Below the pieces are notes generated by a model. That model did no database searches, was not told where the DNA came from, and worked only from the letters and a program-made list of their open reading frames with translations. From Muricoccus nepalensis (GTDB lineage Bacteria; Pseudomonadota; Alphaproteobacteria; Acetobacterales; Acetobacteraceae): a stretch of DNA of 64,000 bases. This document shows positions 62,943 through 64,000 of the stretch, one piece after another (position 1 is the stretch's first letter; each line of letters starts with the position of its first letter). The position numbers were made by a program, and so were the translations under genes. The DNA lies in contig NZ_RCZP01000005.1 in the NCBI RefSeq assembly GCF_006438825.1, positions 1 through 64,000 on the forward strand, given 5' to 3'.

Positions 62943-64000
62943 GGGATGACGGCGACCGGGGTTCCCGGCTCGAGGGCGGTGAGGTCCTCGGGCAGCTCGG
63001 CCAGGGCGTCGGTGCGGGCGAGGGAGGCGAGGAGGCCGGCGCCGTCGCGGGGGTAGCGGTGGGCCTCGCCGCCGATCAGCCAGACGCGGAGGTACTCGCG
63101 CCGTCCCGGCTTCTTGCGGTGGGCGAAGGCGGCGATGGCGGTCAGGCGCGGCAGGGGCCGCGGGAGGGCGCCGGCGAGGCGGAGCACCAGGGGCCGCGCA
63201 AGGTGCAGGAAGGCGACCACGGCGGCGACAGGGTTTCCGGGCAGGCCGAGGACCGGGGTGCCGGCGATGGTGCCCATGGCCGCGGGCTTGCCGGGCTTCA
63301 CGGCGAGCTTCCAGAAGTGCAGCGCGCCGCCGGCCTCGATGGCCTGGCGGACGTGGTCCTCCTCCCCGGCGGAGACGCCGCCGGAGGTGAGGAGGAGGTC
63401 GTGGGCGGCCGCGGCGGCGCGGAGGGCCTCGGCGGTGGCCCCCGCGCGGTCGGGGAGGATGCCGAGGTCGCGCGCCTCCGCCGGCAGGGCGTCCAGCAGG
63501 GCGAGCAGGGTGTGGCGGTTGCTGTCGTGGCGGGCGGCGGGGCCAAGGGGCTGGCCAGGCTCGACGAGCTCGTCCCCGGTACTGAAGACGCCGACCACGG
63601 GGCGGCGGGCGACGCGGAGCGCGGGGCGGCCGAGGGCGGCGGCGAGGCCGATGGCGGCGGCGTCCAGCCGGTGGCCGGCCGGGAGGGCGAGCTCGCCGCG
63701 GGCGAGATCCTCGCCGGCGGGGCGGATGTTGGCGCCGGCCGGCAGGGCCGCGGGAAGGGTGACGGCGCCGCCCTCGGCCGCCGCGTCCTCCTGCAGGGCG
63801 ACGGCGTCGGCGCCCGCGGGCACGGGGGCGCCGGTGAGGACGCGGGCGGCGGTGCCGGGGGCGAGCGGGGCGGCGGGCTGCCCGGCGGCGACGCGGGCCG
63901 CGAGCGGGAGGGTGCCGCCGGGCGGCCGGTCGGCGCGGCGGAAGGCGTAGCCGTCGACGGCGCTGTTGGCGAAGGGGGGGAGGTCGGCGGGGGCGGTCAG
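62924..64000 (-). CDS. moeA: Molybdopterin molybdenumtransferase (5' end outside window)
   Basis: Inserts molybdate into adenylylated molybdopterin. The 358 C-terminal residues are in the window; the start lies beyond base 64000, with probably some 45 residues missing. The visible sequence begins LTAPADLPPFANSAVDGYAFR, the MoeA N-terminal hallmark, followed by RVLTGAPVPAGADAVALQEDA, VGVFSTGDELVEPGQPLG, SGGVSAGEEDHVRQAI, LGLPGNPVAAVVAFLHLARPLVL and the C-terminal beta domain (RREYLRVWLIGGEAHRYPRDG). The reading frame is open to the edge. It converges with mobA and shares its last 19 bases with it on the opposite strand. Confidence 0.95.
   Translation of the reverse strand: MTAPADLPPFANSAVDGYAFRRADRPPGGTLPLAARVAAGQPAAPLAPGTAARVLTGAPVPAGADAVALQEDAAAEGGAVTLPAALPAGANIRPAGEDLARGELALPAGHRLDAAAIGLAAALGRPALRVARRPVVGVFSTGDELVEPGQPLGPAARHDSNRHTLLALLDALPAEARDLGILPDRAGATAEALRAAAAAHDLLLTSGGVSAGEEDHVRQAIEAGGALHFWKLAVKPGKPAAMGTIAGTPVLGLPGNPVAAVVAFLHLARPLVLRLAGALPRPLPRLTAIAAFAHRKKPGRREYLRVWLIGGEAHRYPRDGAGLLASLARTDALAELPEDLTALEPGTPVAVIPYAGLF

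Overview
The window reads as a piece of chromosome from a very GC-rich, free-living alphaproteobacterium, most likely Acetobacteraceae of the Roseomonas type (inference). The sequence-based reasons are: a partial CtrA cell-cycle regulator at the left edge; the alphaproteobacterial block rnd-lptC-lptA-lptB-rpoN-hpf; an Hsp20/DUF1150 pair; a GltD-GltB glutamate synthase; several orphan Bug-type (TctC-like) periplasmic receptors; and GC-rich codon use that opens long false reading frames on the antisense strand. I see no phage, insertion sequence, integrase, CRISPR array or conjugation gene. Nearly every gene is ordinary chromosomal metabolism or housekeeping.

Layout. 0-10 kb: ctrA (cut by the edge), a paiB-lysE operon divergent from a MocR-type regulator, a ModA-like and a Bug receptor, an SDR, two poorly known genes, a LuxR-type regulator. 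10-20 kb: a CitE-like CoA-ester lyase, a class II (B12) ribonucleotide reductase with two NrdR-like boxes, CsbD, an SOS-associated YedK peptidase, a vanadium haloperoxidase-like lipoprotein, and a probable urate/ureide segment (uraH, a flavoprotein monooxygenase, an M20 amidohydrolase). 20-31 kb: an exported beta-carbonic anhydrase, infC, thrS, a catalase-like peroxidase, purU, a CBS protein, an NdvA-type ABC exporter and two tandem Bug receptors. 31-43 kb: two GSTs, PHB depolymerase, a zinc metallopeptidase, two NAD-binding epimerase-like proteins, and gltD-gltB.

43-52 kb is the most conserved stretch: tRNA-Leu(CAG), rnd, the LPS-transport genes lptC-lptA-lptB (overlapping stop/start codons), rpoN, hpf, then DUF1150 and Hsp20 on the other strand, then def-fmt-truA. 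52-64 kb: a soluble chemoreceptor with about five PAS domains and a very short signalling hairpin, a three-gene operon (TPP enzyme, aldehyde dehydrogenase, class II aldolase), a membrane-fused spermidine-synthase-like protein, gabT, a small membrane protein, mobA, and moeA (cut by the right edge).

I did not find a clearly new defence or mobile system. The points most worth a second look are: the NrdR-like boxes before the class II RNR; a candidate MocR operator between paiB and mocR; the urate-type cluster with an unassigned monooxygenase; the minimal-hairpin PAS chemoreceptor; a 14-bp triplication at the rpoN start that creates a six-codon upstream frame; and the alpha/beta-hydrolase-like protein whose nucleophile position is glycine. 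All functional assignments come from reading motifs in translated sequence; no database search was run.
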